64,000 nt of DNA from Sphingomonadaceae bacterium (lineage in GTDB: Bacteria > Pseudomonadota > Alphaproteobacteria > Sphingomonadales > Sphingomonadaceae), in assembly GCA_947473355.1 (NCBI GenBank), contig CANJCQ010000005.1, positions 1-64,000 of the forward strand. Reading direction: 5' to 3'. Under the pieces are notes generated by a model. That model saw only the letters and a list, made by a program, of their open reading frames with translations, searched no databases and was not told the origin of the DNA. Shown here one piece after another: positions 37,915 through 47,878 of this stretch (position 1 is the first letter of the stretch; every line of letters starts with the position of its first letter). The translations under genes and the position numbers were made by a program.

Positions 37915-38112
37915 GTCGCTGACAGCGCGGGAGAGTCCCACTGATTTTCAAATTACGGTGACAGTTAACTTAATTCATTGAAGTGCCAGTGGCTACTGCC
38001 TCAGTCGATGCGGAATTAAGTAAACTGTCACCGTAATTTTCCCGCCGAAGGGGTAACCCTGAACTTGTTTCAGGGGAAAGCTCTCAGGTTTCCGGGACAG
38101 AGGGGGCGCCGA
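37915..38112 (+). ncRNA. glycine riboswitch (single aptamer) carrying a REP palindrome in one helix
   Basis: Conserved segments occur in order: GCGGGAGAG (37927 region), GCCGAAGGGGTAA (38044-38056), AAAGCTCTCAGG (38077-38087), and GGACAGAGGGG (38095-38105), directly upstream of gcvT. GAGAG pairs with CTCTC. Between the first two segments, where a short hairpin is usual, sits a 27-bp REP inverted repeat (37950-38039). The following helix CCCTGAA...TTTCAGGG is identical to a dispersed repeat found at 60.7 kb. It probably controls gcvT-H-PA-PB by glycine binding. Confidence 0.85.
37950..38039. repeat. REP palindrome with 27-bp arms
   Basis: The arms at 37950-37976 and 38013-38039 (ACGGTGACAGTTAACTTAA and its complement) differ at one base and enclose 36 nt. 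The ACGGTGACAGT family is often linked to RAYT (REP-associated tyrosine) transposases; no such transposase is in the window. Confidence 0.8.
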
Positions 38113-38136
38113 TAGTGGTGCATTCTGTGCGGAGCC

Positions 38137-39279
38137 GTGCGTGTGACTGATGATCTGACCCCTGATCCCGACGCGCCGCCGGAAGGCCCGCTGACCCTGC
38201 CGCTTGATGCCTGGCACCGCGAGCGCGGCGCGCGGATGGTCGAGTTCGCCGGATATATGATGCCGGTGCAGTATGAGGGCATCATCGCCGAGCATTTGTG
38301 GACGCGGGAAAGCGCCGGGCTGTTCGATGTCAGCCACATGGGGCAGCTCTATCTTTCGGGAGAAGGCCTCGACGCGGCGCTGGAGGCGCTGCTGCCGATC
38401 GACCTTTCGACGCTGAAAGTGGGCCAGGTGCGCTATTCGCTGCTGCTGGGCGAAGACGGCGGGATACTTGATGACCTGATGGTCTCGCGCTGGGGTAGCG
38501 GTCTCTATCTCGTGGTCAATGGCGCCACCAAGTGGGATGACATTGGTCACCTGCGCGAGCATCTGCCCGACGAAATCAGCCTTAATCACATCGAAGAACC
38601 GGCGCTGCTTGCCTTGCAGGGCCCCAAGGCCTTCGCCTCGCTCGAACCTCTGGTGTCGGGCGAGTGGCCGCTCTCCGCGCTAACATTCATGCGCGGGGGG
38701 CCGTTCAAGCTGTGCGGCGTGGACGCGTGGATCAGCCGCTCGGGCTATACCGGCGAGGACGGCTTCGAGATTTCACTACCCCGCGAAAATGCCGCCGAGA
38801 TTGCCGATGCGTTATGCGACAATCCGGCAGTCAAACCCATCGGCCTTGGCGCGCGCGATTCGCTGCGGCTGGAGGCGGGGCTGCCACTCTACGGGCATGA
38901 CCTGAACGAAGATACCGACCCGGTCAGCGCTGGCCTCACCTTCGCCATATCGAAGCGTCGGCGGACAGAAGGCGGCTTCCCCGGGGCGGAGCGGATTTTG
39001 AAGCTGCTTGCCGACGGCACCAGTGCGGTCCGGGTCGGCCTCGCGCTTGAAGGCCGCATGGCAGCGCGCGAGGGGGCGGCAGTCTTTGCGGGCACCCGCG
39101 AAGTTGGCCGGGTCACCTCGGGCGGTTTCTCGCCGAGCCTCCAGCATCCCATCGCCATGGCCTATGTCGATGCAGGCTCCGCTGCGCCGGGCACTGCACT
39201 CGAGCTTCATAACCGGGGCAAGCGGCTCGCCGCAACGGTCGTACCGCTGCCCTTCGTCCCCCACCGCTACCACCGCTGA
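38137..39279 (+). CDS. gcvT: glycine cleavage T protein (aminomethyltransferase)
   Basis: 380 residues. The start is GTG 38137, or GTG 38143, better placed behind GGAG. The core has RMVEFAGYMMPVQY, DVSHMGQL, the tetrahydrofolate-site Arg in SRSGYTGEDGFEI, GLGARDSLRLEAGLPLYGHD, and the C-terminal GCVT_C with RVTSGGFSPSLQHPIAMAYV. GcvT transfers the methylene group from lipoyl-H protein to tetrahydrofolate. First gene of the gcv operon downstream of the riboswitch; gcvH follows at 10 nt. Confidence 0.96.
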   Translation: MRVTDDLTPDPDAPPEGPLTLPLDAWHRERGARMVEFAGYMMPVQYEGIIAEHLWTRESAGLFDVSHMGQLYLSGEGLDAALEALLPIDLSTLKVGQVRYSLLLGEDGGILDDLMVSRWGSGLYLVVNGATKWDDIGHLREHLPDEISLNHIEEPALLALQGPKAFASLEPLVSGEWPLSALTFMRGGPFKLCGVDAWISRSGYTGEDGFEISLPRENAAEIADALCDNPAVKPIGLGARDSLRLEAGLPLYGHDLNEDTDPVSAGLTFAISKRRRTEGGFPGAERILKLLADGTSAVRVGLALEGRMAAREGAAVFAGTREVGRVTSGGFSPSLQHPIAMAYVDAGSAAPGTALELHNRGKRLAATVVPLPFVPHRYHR

Positions 39280-39289
39280 GGAGAGGCTG

Positions 39290-39661
39290 ATGAGCCGCTT
39301 TTACACTAAAGACCACGAATGGATCGACGTTGACGGAGACACCGGCACCGTCGGTATCACTGATTATGCCCAGAGCCAATTGGGCGACATTACCTTTGTC
39401 GAACTGCCCGCCGCCGGACAGGCGGTGTCCAAGGGTGACGGGGTTTCGGTGGTCGATTCCGTGAAGGCTGCCTCGGATGTTTACACCCCCGTCAGCGGCA
39501 AAGTGGCGGAAGTCAACGGCGCGCTGGAGAGCGAGCCAGAGCTGGTCAATGCCGATGCCGAGAACAAGGGGTGGCTGTTCAAGGTGACGCTGGCAGATAG
39601 CGGTGAACTTGGCGGTCTCATGGATAGGGCGGCGTATGATGCCTATGTCGCCGAGCTCTAA
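39290..39661 (+). CDS. gcvH: glycine cleavage H protein
   Basis: 123 residues. The start ATG 39290 has GAGGAGAGG upstream. Lipoylation site Lys59 lies in DSVKAASDVYTPVSG (the usual ESVKAAS with Asp for Glu). H protein shuttles the aminomethyl group between P, T and L subunits on its lipoyl arm. L protein is not in the operon, as usual. Confidence 0.97.
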   Translation: MSRFYTKDHEWIDVDGDTGTVGITDYAQSQLGDITFVELPAAGQAVSKGDGVSVVDSVKAASDVYTPVSGKVAEVNGALESEPELVNADAENKGWLFKVTLADSGELGGLMDRAAYDAYVAEL

Positions 39662-39786
39662 ATGATCCTCCCCCTTCGGGGAAGGTGGCAGCGCGAAGCG
39701 CTGACGGAGGGGGCGAGGCGCGTGAAGGTTTTGCCCCTGACCCCCTCCGCCCCTTTGGGGCACCTCCCCCAGCGGGGGAGGATTGA
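39662..39786. repeat. palindromic repeat pair inside the gcv operon
   Basis: It begins directly at the gcvH stop: ATCCTCCCCCTTCGGGGAAGGTGG...GGAGGGGGC, then CCCCCTCCGCCCCTTTGGGG...CCCCCAGCGGGGGAGGATT. It may shape transcript stability between gcvH and gcvPA. Same family as 36204 and 36630. Confidence 0.85.
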
Positions 39787-39801
39787 ATAAGGAACAGGTA
39801 A

Positions 39802-41160
39802 TTGCGCTATCTTCCCCTGACCCCATCTGATCGCTCGGCCATGCTCGCCACTATCGGCGCGGGCTCGCTCGACGATCTCTTCGTCGATGTGCCCGCCGAA
39901 GCGCGGCTGGCGGGACTGGTTCCCGGTCTGCCGCTCCACGCCAGCGAAATGGCAGTCGATCGCCACATGTCGGCTCTGGCAGCGAAAAATGTCGATGCGG
40001 GATCAGTGCCCTTCTTCCTCGGTGCTGGGGCCTATCGCCATCATGTCCCGGCCTCGGTCGATCACCTGATCCAGCGCGGCGAATTCCTCACAAGCTACAC
40101 CCCCTATCAGCCCGAAATCGCGCAAGGCACATTGCAGGTGCTGTTCGAGTTCCAGACCCAGGTCGCGCGCCTGTTCGGCACCGATATCGCCAATGCCTCG
40201 ATGTATGATGGCTCGACTGCCTGCTGGGAGGCTGTCGCCATGGCGGGCCGCGTGACCAAGCGGAGCCGCGCGGTGCTGTGCCGCGGGCTGCATCCGCATT
40301 ATGTCGCCACGATCCGCACAATGGCGCAGTTTACAGGCGACACGGTCGATTGCCGCAATCCTCGGCTGGAACCCTTGCCTGATATCGCCGGAGTGATCGA
40401 TGCGATCGACGGCGAGACCTCATGTGTTGTCGTGCAATACCCGGACATTCTCGGCCGAGTCACCGATCTCGCCCCGATCGCCGGGGCGGCGCACGCTATG
40501 GGCGCGCTGCTGATTGTCGTGGTGACCGAGCCGGTTGCACTCGGCATGCTCGAAGCCCCCGGAAACCTCGGCGCGGACATAGTTGTCGGCGAGGGACAAT
40601 CGCTCGGCGTCGGGCTTCAGTTCGGCGGGCCTTACCTTGGCCTGTTCGGTTGCAACGAGAAATTTGTGCGCCAGATGCCGGGGCGGCTGTGCGGTGAGAC
40701 TGTCGATGCCGATGGCAAGCGCGGCTTCGTGCTGACGCTGTCCACCCGCGAGCAGCATATCCGCCGCGAGAAGGCGACGAGCAACATCTGCACCAATTCG
40801 GGGCTCTGCGCGCTGGCATTCAGCATCCATATGACCCTGCTTGGCGGCGAGGGGCTGGCGCGGCTGGCGCGGCTCAATCATGCGCGGGCACAGGCGGCGG
40901 CGGCGCGGCTTGCGCAGGTTCCGGGGGTCCGGGTGCTCAACGAGACGTTCTTCAACGAGTTCACGCTGGTCCTGCCGCGCGATGCCGGCGCGGTGGTTGA
41001 AAAGCTGGCCGAGCGCTATGTGCTGGGCGGGGTGCCGCTGGCCCGGCTCTATCCGGGGGTGAGTGAGCTGGGCACCGGTTTGCTGGTGACGGCAACCGAG
41101 ACCACCAGCCTTGAGGACATCGAGGCCCTGGCCATAGCGCTGCAGGAGGTGCTGGCATGA
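39802..41160 (+). CDS. gcvPA: glycine dehydrogenase (decarboxylating) subunit 1
   Basis: 452 residues. The start is TTG 39802 behind AAGGA. Characteristic stretches are [34 protein letters not shown]-like [35 protein letters not shown] and [11 protein letters not shown]. It is the non-PLP-lysine half of the heterodimeric P protein, which decarboxylates glycine. It overlaps gcvPB by 4 nt (ATGA). Confidence 0.96.
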   Translation: MRYLPLTPSDRSAMLATIGAGSLDDLFVDVPAEARLAGLVPGLPLHASEMAVDRHMSALAAKNVDAGSVPFFLGAGAYRHHVPASVDHLIQRGEFLTSYTPYQPEIAQGTLQVLFEFQTQVARLFGTDIANASMYDGSTACWEAVAMAGRVTKRSRAVLCRGLHPHYVATIRTMAQFTGDTVDCRNPRLEPLPDIAGVIDAIDGETSCVVVQYPDILGRVTDLAPIAGAAHAMGALLIVVVTEPVALGMLEAPGNLGADIVVGEGQSLGVGLQFGGPYLGLFGCNEKFVRQMPGRLCGETVDADGKRGFVLTLSTREQHIRREKATSNICTNSGLCALAFSIHMTLLGGEGLARLARLNHARAQAAAARLAQVPGVRVLNETFFNEFTLVLPRDAGAVVEKLAERYVLGGVPLARLYPGVSELGTGLLVTATETTSLEDIEALAIALQEVLA

Positions 41161-42740
41161 GCGCGGTCAACCCTTCAGGCTGGCGGCCCAAGCAAGGCGC
41201 CGCTGCGCCCGGCCAGCCATCCGAAACGGCCAGCGGCGATCGCGGATTGTCACTGGAAGAGCCGCTGATTTTCGAACTGGCCGCACCGGGCGACTTCGGT
41301 GCCAAATGCGGCGTCGATTTCGATGAGCCGGACACGGACCCATCGCCCTCGCTCGCCCGCTTCCTGCGCAAGGCACCGCCTGCGCTCCCCGGCCTGACCG
41401 AGCCCGAGACCGTGCGGCATTACACCCGCCTTTCGCGTCAGAACTATGCCATCGATCTGGGGCCATTTCCGCTCGGCTCATGCACGATGAAGCACAACCC
41501 GCGGCTCAACGAAAAAATGGCGCGGCTGCCGGGCTTTGCCGATATCCACCCGCTCCAGCCGCATGCCACGGTGCGCGGGGCCTATGAGGCTATGGCGCAG
41601 CTTGCTGATTGGCTGACAAGGCTCACCGGCATGGCGACAGTGGCGCTGACGCCCAAGGCAGGCGCGCATGGCGAGCTGTGCGGGCTGCTCTGCATACGTG
41701 CGGCGCAGGTCGCCAAGGGCGATGCCCGCTCGGTCGTGCTGGTGCCCGAAAGTGCGCATGGTACCAATCCCGCCACGGCTGCTTTCGCAGGCTACCGGGT
41801 TGAGAATATCCCCGCCACTGCCGATGGCCGGGTCGATCTGGCTGCGCTGAAAGCGCGGCTGGGGCCGGATGTGGCAGGGGTGATGATCACCAATCCCAAC
41901 ACTTGCGGTCTGTTTGAGCGCGAGATGAAGGCGATTTCTGACGCGGTTCATGCTGCGGGCGGCTATGTCTATTGCGACGGGGCCAATTTCAACGCGATTG
42001 TCGGCAAGGTGCGCCCGGGCGATCTGGGTATTGATGCCATGCACATCAACCTGCACAAGACCTTCTCCACCCCGCATGGTGGCGGCGGGCCGGGTTCGGG
42101 GCCGGTGGTGCTCTCGGCGGCGCTCGCTCCGTTTGCGCCGCTGCCTTTCGTCACCCGGCAGGCCGATGGTTCGGTGCGGCTGATCGAGGAGGCTGATGCC
42201 CCCGCCGATCATCCGCAGACATTCGGAAGAATGTGCGCTTTCCATGGCCAGATGGGCATGTACACCCGCGCGCTGACCTATATCCTCAGCCACGGCGCCG
42301 ATGGCCTGCGGCAGGTCGCCGAAGATGCGGTGCTCAATGCCAATTATGTCCTGCGCAGTCTGGACGATGTGCTCGATGCGCCGTTCGCGGCGTCAGGCCC
42401 CTGCATGCACGAGGCGCTGTTCAGCGATGCGGGCCTCGCCGAGGGCTTCACCACGCTCGACATTGCCAAGGGGCTGATTGACGAGGGCTTCCACCCGATG
42501 ACGGTCTATTTCCCGCTGGTGGTCCACGGCGCAATGCTGGTCGAGCCGACCGAGACCGAGAGCAAGGCCGGGCTGGATCGTTTCATCGCCTCGATGCGCA
42601 GCCTCGCCGCGCGGGCAAAGACCGGGGACGAGCTGCTCAAGTCAGCGCCGCACTTCGCGCCGAGGCGGCGTTTGGATGAGACTCAAGCGGCGCGCAGGCC
42701 GGTGCTGGCGTGGCGGGGCGATGTGGCTGCTAGTGATTGA
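41157..42740 (+). CDS. gcvPB: glycine dehydrogenase (decarboxylating) subunit 2
   Basis: 527 residues. The PLP-binding lysine is in [18 protein letters not shown]. Other family segments are [31 protein letters not shown] and [22 protein letters not shown]. The N-terminal ~20 residues ([14 protein letters not shown]) are a common extension. Together with GcvPA it forms the P protein. It ends convergently, overlapping entericidin by 11 nt. Confidence 0.96.
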   Translation: MSAVNPSGWRPKQGAAAPGQPSETASGDRGLSLEEPLIFELAAPGDFGAKCGVDFDEPDTDPSPSLARFLRKAPPALPGLTEPETVRHYTRLSRQNYAIDLGPFPLGSCTMKHNPRLNEKMARLPGFADIHPLQPHATVRGAYEAMAQLADWLTRLTGMATVALTPKAGAHGELCGLLCIRAAQVAKGDARSVVLVPESAHGTNPATAAFAGYRVENIPATADGRVDLAALKARLGPDVAGVMITNPNTCGLFEREMKAISDAVHAAGGYVYCDGANFNAIVGKVRPGDLGIDAMHINLHKTFSTPHGGGGPGSGPVVLSAALAPFAPLPFVTRQADGSVRLIEEADAPADHPQTFGRMCAFHGQMGMYTRALTYILSHGADGLRQVAEDAVLNANYVLRSLDDVLDAPFAASGPCMHEALFSDAGLAEGFTTLDIAKGLIDEGFHPMTVYFPLVVHGAMLVEPTETESKAGLDRFIASMRSLAARAKTGDELLKSAPHFAPRRRLDETQAARRPVLAWRGDVAASD

Positions 42741-42864
42741 TTGCCTTGTCGCCCGCCTGGCCGACAGATTCGACGTCGCGGCCGAGGCCCTTGACGGTGT
42801 TGCAAGCCGCAGCGACGAGCACCAGGCTGCTGACCGCGAGTGTGACTATGGCTTTGCGTAACAT
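42730..42864 (-). CDS. entericidin EcnA/B-family lipoprotein
   Basis: 44 residues ([44 protein letters not shown]). The lipobox VAAAC followed by NTVxGxGxDVxxxGxxI is the entericidin signature. The track shows it only as the tail of a longer spurious ORF. RBS AAGGA with 8 nt spacing. In E. coli the family is a small envelope antidote/toxin pair; here it is a single copy, probably a stress-related envelope lipoprotein. Confidence 0.85.
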   Translation of the reverse strand: MLRKAIVTLAVSSLVLVAAACNTVKGLGRDVESVGQAGDKAINH

Positions 42865-42935
42865 GGTGGTTTCCTTGAATTGAACAGATTGATCGCTGCG
42901 GCTGGCTAACTTGCGCTCGCCTGAACAGGTTCCCT

Positions 42936-43841
42936 TCAATTCGTGTCGAGCGCGGCGAGCTGTGTCAGATCGCGGGCCAGCCGATGCTCGCGCCAGGCGA
43001 TCACGGTTCCGGCCACGATGATTAGCGGCGCACCCAGCCATGTCGTGGCGGGCGGCAGGTGATCCCAAACCAGCCAGCCGAACAGCGTTGCCCAGATCAA
43101 CTGGGTATAGTCCATAACCGCGACGCTGGCGACCGCGCCATGGCGCAGGCTCGCGGTCAGGCCCAGCTGACCGCCAAGCCCGCCAAGCCCGATGCCCAGC
43201 AGCAGCAGCCATTGCCACACACTGTGCGCGGTTGCGTAAAATGGCAGGAAGCCCAGCATCATGACCGAGCCCCAGAGCGAAAAATAGAACACGATCCGCA
43301 AGGGCTCTTCGGTCCGCCCCATGCCCCGGATCAGGAAGCTGACAATGGCCGTCATCAGCGCGGAAGTGAGTGCGATCAGACCGCCCTGCAGCGGGATATG
43401 GCCATGGCCCGGCTGGGCAATGATGAGCACTCCGGCAAAACCCAGCACGACCGCTGTCCAGCGCCACGGCCCGACATGTTCGCGCAAGGCGAGCGCGGCG
43501 ATGATCACCACAAACAGCGGGGTAGTGAAGCTCAGCGTGGTCGACTCGGCCAGTGGCAGCATCAGCACCGCGCTGAAACTGGTGACCATGCCAATCATGC
43601 CGATCACCGAGCGCAAGGCATGGGTGCGCGGCTTGTCAGTCTTGAGGCGGGACAGCTCGCCCCGGATCGCCAGAAAGCCCAGCACCAGCGGAACAGTCAG
43701 GAACTGACGCCAGAACATGATTTCGGGCAGCGAAAGCCCGCTGCTCCCGGCGATCTTGATCAGCAGCGCCATGGTCGCGAACGATGCCGCCCCGGCGATG
43801 CGCACTCCGAGGGCAAAGACTGGGCGTTGGGGCTGATCCAC
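42936..43841 (-). CDS. EamA/DMT-family transporter
   Basis: 301 residues with about ten hydrophobic segments in two EamA repeats (ASFATMALLIKIAG..., LIALTSALMTAIVSFLIRGMG...). The pattern FWRQFLTVPLVLGFLAIRGE near residue 43 is typical of drug/metabolite (RhaT/EamA) exporters. The start GTG at 43841 is the only reasonable one. Substrate unknown. Confidence 0.88.
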   Translation of the reverse strand: MDQPQRPVFALGVRIAGAASFATMALLIKIAGSSGLSLPEIMFWRQFLTVPLVLGFLAIRGELSRLKTDKPRTHALRSVIGMIGMVTSFSAVLMLPLAESTTLSFTTPLFVVIIAALALREHVGPWRWTAVVLGFAGVLIIAQPGHGHIPLQGGLIALTSALMTAIVSFLIRGMGRTEEPLRIVFYFSLWGSVMMLGFLPFYATAHSVWQWLLLLGIGLGGLGGQLGLTASLRHGAVASVAVMDYTQLIWATLFGWLVWDHLPPATTWLGAPLIIVAGTVIAWREHRLARDLTQLAALDTN

Positions 43842-43884
43842 GCAGTGGGTTTAATTCCGCAGCGCAGCAAGGCAAGGGCGCAGG

Positions 43885-44091
43885 ATGGATTCCGGATTTA
43901 TTACACTGGCGGCGCTTGGCGCATTCGCCGTGGCCATCGCCCTTGTCGCCTGGCTGGGCGACCGCCGCCGCATGCGCCGCAGCGATCCAGACGCGGTCGG
44001 ATTCATGCCCTGGACGGGGATATTCTTCTGGGCCTTGCTTGCCGCCTGCACCCTGGTGGGGATGGCGGCCAAGGCGTGGCTGGTGAGTTAA
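43885..44091 (+). CDS. small two-helix membrane protein
   Basis: 68 residues: a first helix GFITLAALGAFAVAIALVAWLG, a basic loop DRRRMRRSDPDAVGF, and a second helix IFFWALLAACTLVGMAAKAW. GCAGG is close before the ATG. I know no named family; such short proteins are common in sphingomonad genomes. It lies alone between divergent and convergent neighbours. Confidence 0.65.
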   Translation: MDSGFITLAALGAFAVAIALVAWLGDRRRMRRSDPDAVGFMPWTGIFFWALLAACTLVGMAAKAWLVS

Positions 44092-44218
44092 CTTGGAGCA
44101 GCGGACTTATGAATCTGGCAAAGCGCTGTTATGAACATGTGGACTGTGATCTTGCTATCGCCTGGACCAGGTGACATTCTTTCGGAACGGAATGTTTCAA
44201 TCACGGATGGGGGAATCT

Positions 44219-44509
44219 ATGTCAAACGGTACAGGTAACAAGATGGTTTCGTCCATATCAGGCATTCTCAGCATAACGGGACTAGTTCTTATGCTGTCGG
44301 TATTTGCATCAGTCTGGAACTATTCAGCAAATGGCGCAGTGTTGCTTACCGGCGGAGTTTCAGGTGTTGCCGGAGCCGTGTTGGGCTGGCTGGGGCGGCG
44401 GAACGGCCGCACCACGCTGGGCGAATTGGGGCTCTGGGTGGGACTTGCTGTGGCAGCAGTCACAGTGGTTGCTTTGCTGGCAGGCAATTATGAAGTTGAA
44501 TTCGGCTAA
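44219..44509 (+). CDS. hypothetical membrane protein
   Basis: 96 residues from ATG 44219 (GGGGGA 5 nt upstream). The track's GTG at 44171 adds 16 unlikely residues. Three hydrophobic helices are visible (ISGILSITGLVLMLSVFASVW, GAVLLTGGVSGVAGAVLGWLG, LGLWVGLAVAAVTVVALLAG). Codon use and A+T content differ from neighbours, suggesting recent acquisition. Function unknown. It ends 3 bases before the cpaF stop, which is on the opposite strand. Confidence 0.55.
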   Translation: MSNGTGNKMVSSISGILSITGLVLMLSVFASVWNYSANGAVLLTGGVSGVAGAVLGWLGRRNGRTTLGELGLWVGLAVAAVTVVALLAGNYEVEFG

Positions 44510-44511
44510 AC

Positions 44512-46050
44512 CTAGAGGCAGGCTTCCAGATAGGCCTGATCGAAGCCGAATTGGCGCGCTTTTTCAAGCGTATAGGGGCGCAAGCCCGACGGGCGGAATT
44601 CGCCGATGATCTTGCCGTCGTCGCTCTCGTCGAGATATTCGAACTTGAACAGCTCCTGCGTGACGATGACATCGCCTTCCATGCCGATCACCTCGGTGAT
44701 GTTGGTGGTGCGGCGCGAACCATCGCGCAGACGTTGCACCTGAACCACGAGGTCGACCGATTCGGCGATCTGGCGCGAAATGGCTTCCTTGGGGATCTTG
44801 ATGTCGCCCATCAGGATCATGTTTTCCATACGGCCAAGGCATTCGCGCGGGGAGTTGGCGTGGAGCGTACACATCGAGCCATCGTGGCCGGTGTTCATGG
44901 CGGCCAAAAGGTCAAAGCATTCGGCACCACGAATTTCGCCCAGGATGATCCGGTCAGGGCGCATACGCAGTGCGTTCTTGACGAGATCGCCGATGGTGAT
45001 CGCGCCCTGGCCTTCGAGGTTTGGCGGGCGGGTTTCCAGCGGCAGCCAGTGCGGCTGTTGCAGGCGAAGTTCGGCGGCGTCCTCGATGGTCAGCACGCGC
45101 TCGCCCGGGTCGATCATTTTCGACAGGGCATTGAGCATGGTGGTCTTGCCCGAACCGGTGCCGCCCGAGATGACGATGTTCATCCGGCAAGCGCCGGCGA
45201 TCTTCAGCGCGGTCGCCATCTTCTCGCTCATCGAACCAAAGTCCTTGAGCATGTCGATGGTGATCGGCTTCTCGGAGAATTTACGAATCGAGATCGCGGT
45301 GCCGCGCAGCGACAGCGGCGGCACGATGACGTTGACGCGGCTGCCGTCCTTGAGGCGGGCGTCGGCCAGCGGCGTGGTCTGGTCGACGCGGCGGCCGACC
45401 TGGTTGACGATGCGCTGGGCAATCTGGAACAGGTGGTTTTCGTCGCGGAAGCGGATCGGGGCGAGGATGAGCTTGCCCTTCTTTTCGATGTAGGTCTGAT
45501 CCGGGCCGTTGACCATGATGTCGGTGATGTCCGGATCGCCGAGCAGCTCTTCGAGCGGTCCGAAGCCGAGGAGTTCGTCGATCAGCACTTTTTCCAGCGC
45601 GAACTGTTCGCGCCGGTTGAGCGTGACCTTGAGCTCGGCCAGCACTTCAAGAATGATCGGACGGAATTCTTCCGACAGCTCGTCCTTGGTCAGCGTCGAG
45701 GCGGCTTCGGGGTCGACGCGCTCAAGCAGGCGCGGCAACACCTGTTCCTTGATCTTGTGAACCGATGCCTCAAAGCCCTCGGCGTGATGGTGGCTTTCGA
45801 CCACCGTATTGGCGCGATCGGTCAGGCGGGTCATCGCATCGGACTTGAGGGTCTGCGAATCGACCGGCCGGGTAAGCGGATCATCCTTGGGCAGCGGCGG
45901 GAACTGATCGCCGCCAGGCACGGGTGCCTGGCCTGGCATAGGTGCGCCTTGCCCGGCTTCAGAGCCGGTCGACATCGGGCGTGCGACGCCAAATGCTGGA
46001 CGAGCCGGCTGCATGCCGCCCGCTCCAGTGCGTCGCCCGAATGCACTCAT
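44512..46050 (-). CDS. cpaF: type IV pilus/secretion ATPase CpaF (TadA)
   Basis: 512 residues. A disordered Pro/Gly-rich N-terminus (~90 residues) is followed by the helical CpaF N-domain and the VirB11/GspE-type ATPase with Walker A SGGTGSGKTT near residue 295. Asp box, Walker B (PDRIILGEIRGAE) and the His box (GHDGSMCTLHANSP) are present. It powers Flp/Tad pilus assembly. The rest of the tad locus is not in the window, so it appears isolated here. An upstream TTATCAAAG-type A+T-rich stretch may be its promoter. Confidence 0.95.
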   Translation of the reverse strand: MSAFGRRTGAGGMQPARPAFGVARPMSTGSEAGQGAPMPGQAPVPGGDQFPPLPKDDPLTRPVDSQTLKSDAMTRLTDRANTVVESHHHAEGFEASVHKIKEQVLPRLLERVDPEAASTLTKDELSEEFRPIILEVLAELKVTLNRREQFALEKVLIDELLGFGPLEELLGDPDITDIMVNGPDQTYIEKKGKLILAPIRFRDENHLFQIAQRIVNQVGRRVDQTTPLADARLKDGSRVNVIVPPLSLRGTAISIRKFSEKPITIDMLKDFGSMSEKMATALKIAGACRMNIVISGGTGSGKTTMLNALSKMIDPGERVLTIEDAAELRLQQPHWLPLETRPPNLEGQGAITIGDLVKNALRMRPDRIILGEIRGAECFDLLAAMNTGHDGSMCTLHANSPRECLGRMENMILMGDIKIPKEAISRQIAESVDLVVQVQRLRDGSRRTTNITEVIGMEGDVIVTQELFKFEYLDESDDGKIIGEFRPSGLRPYTLEKARQFGFDQAYLEACL

Positions 46051-46187
46051 TGATACACCATTTTCCTATCTTTACCGGCCAGGACCAAGTGATCGCAGCC
46101 GTAATCGTGATTGAATGATAGGGTTGAAACTTTGATAACTTACTAATGCGGGCTCAGAGAAATCCAGGGAGCCAAATGCCGCGGAAA

Positions 46188-47711
46188 TCAGCGCAGGCTT
46201 TCCGGACAGATCCAGATATCCGCCAAATGTGAAGAATAGACTTCCGGGAACTGCCGCGTGGCCTTCAGCTGGCAATGGTCCTTGATGTAGCCATGGACCA
46301 TCCCGGCAGTGGCTGGGTTCTCTTCGGAGGCTGGATAGGCGTGGTAGGTGACCACGGCAGTCGGGCGCCACGCAATGATGGCGCGCATGGCTTCGGCAGT
46401 GGTCACATGGCTGACATTGTGCTCGGCCGGGAAATAGAGATGCAGCGGGTAATAGAGGGGGTTGGGCGGATAAGTGCCGATCTGGCGATAGAGATCGACT
46501 GGACCTTCATAGACCAGCAGGCGCGGATGGGCGGCGCTGGCGCGGATATCTGCTACCGCCATGGCCATGGCCTCGCGGGAGGCCTGCCGATTGGTGAAAT
46601 CGAAGCCGGGGCCAAGCAGCAGTATGAACAGCACTGCCGCATAACCATAGAGCGGGCCGATCTTGCGAAAGCCCAAGGCGCGCGCCGCTGCCACGCTTAC
46701 CGGCAGGCACAGCGGCAGCAGATAGTGCTCATAGAAATTCGGGACCAGAGCGACTCCTGCCACGCCCGCGATCAGCCAGCCGGCGAGGAATGCGCGCGGG
46801 CCATCTGGCGAGGTGTCGCGGATCAGCAAGCCGGCCAGTGCCGGCAGCCAGGCCGGGCTGAGCAGCATGGTCAGTGTGCCGATCCGCAGCCACATGTCGC
46901 CTGCCGGATTATAGGCCTTTGCGAGATTGGCTGTAACCATGGCGTGCCAGAATTCGGGCAAGTGGCCTGCCAGGGCATAGCAGGCAGCGAACATCGCCAT
47001 CGGCGCAGCGCCCGCCAGTATGAGGGCCAGGGTAATTCCGGCGAGGCGGATGGCAGGAACTTTCGCCCGTCCCAACTGCCAGATCACGTAGATTCCCAGA
47101 AACGCAGCCTCGCAGATTGCGGTCTGCTTGAATGTGATGGCGAAGCCGGCTGCGGCCATTGCCGCGAAGAGACTGGCTGGCACAGATCCCTGGCGCAAAC
47201 GCGGCAGGGCATTTACAACCAGCAGAGCGGCAAGCGCCATCGGCAGATTGTAGAATACCGGCGATTGCCCGCCGCCGCCGCCGAAGAACACCAGCAGCAC
47301 CAGATAGAGCGAACCGCCCAGCATGGCGCCGACACGGTTGGTGAAATGCGCGGCGATGCAGCCCGCGAGGTATGCGGTGGCGGCTGCCGCCAGCAGCGCT
47401 GCCGTTTGATAGGCATAGACCGAACGCGAGAAAAAGCCGGGCAGCCAATAGGTCAGGAACAGCCCTGGCCCCTTGCGGTCCCAAACATCGACATAAGGCA
47501 GGGCACCATCATGCATGCGCAGGCCCACCTGCCAGTAGAAATACTCGTCGTTGAAATAATTGCTGTCGCCGAACACCGAAATGCGGCTGATCAAGGCCAG
47601 GATCAGGAACCAGCCAATCTGCGCAGCGCGCGAGGCAAACAGCGCGCCCATGGCAGCGCCCGGATCGAATGGGGTTCTGGCGGGTCCGGCAGGCACTTCC
47701 AAATTCCGCAC
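46188..47711 (-). CDS. integral membrane glycosyltransferase, GT39/ArnT-like
   Basis: 507 residues with a dozen or so hydrophobic segments. The acidic pair in the first periplasmic loop is FNDEYFYWQVG (DE), the hallmark of the dolichol-P-mannose/ArnT-type GT-C superfamily. There is a glycine-rich segment FFGGGGGQSP and a soluble C-terminal ~120-residue periplasmic part (SREAMAMAVADIRAS...). It probably transfers a sugar from a lipid carrier; donor and acceptor are unknown. Stand-alone gene. Confidence 0.75.
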   Translation of the reverse strand: MRNLEVPAGPARTPFDPGAAMGALFASRAAQIGWFLILALISRISVFGDSNYFNDEYFYWQVGLRMHDGALPYVDVWDRKGPGLFLTYWLPGFFSRSVYAYQTAALLAAAATAYLAGCIAAHFTNRVGAMLGGSLYLVLLVFFGGGGGQSPVFYNLPMALAALLVVNALPRLRQGSVPASLFAAMAAAGFAITFKQTAICEAAFLGIYVIWQLGRAKVPAIRLAGITLALILAGAAPMAMFAACYALAGHLPEFWHAMVTANLAKAYNPAGDMWLRIGTLTMLLSPAWLPALAGLLIRDTSPDGPRAFLAGWLIAGVAGVALVPNFYEHYLLPLCLPVSVAAARALGFRKIGPLYGYAAVLFILLLGPGFDFTNRQASREAMAMAVADIRASAAHPRLLVYEGPVDLYRQIGTYPPNPLYYPLHLYFPAEHNVSHVTTAEAMRAIIAWRPTAVVTYHAYPASEENPATAGMVHGYIKDHCQLKATRQFPEVYSSHLADIWICPESLR

Positions 47712-47878
47712 TCCTCTGCCGTTTGCCTTGGTGGGATTATCAGCCTTGGGCTTGCTGCGCGAGAAGTCTCAGCCGCTTGTCACCCACTTCGCTCGTTCAT
47801 GTGGGGCTCGTTCATATCGGCGCAGGGCATTTTGTGATAGGCCGCAGCATATTCGACCAGGAACCGGGCAGGTACATC

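Noticed and set aside
38056-38075. Isolated REP hairpin upstream of gcvT
   Set aside because: It is positioned as a helix of the glycine aptamer, between GCCGAAGGGGTAA and AAAGCTCTCAGG, so it is annotated as part of the riboswitch rather than as an independent repeat.
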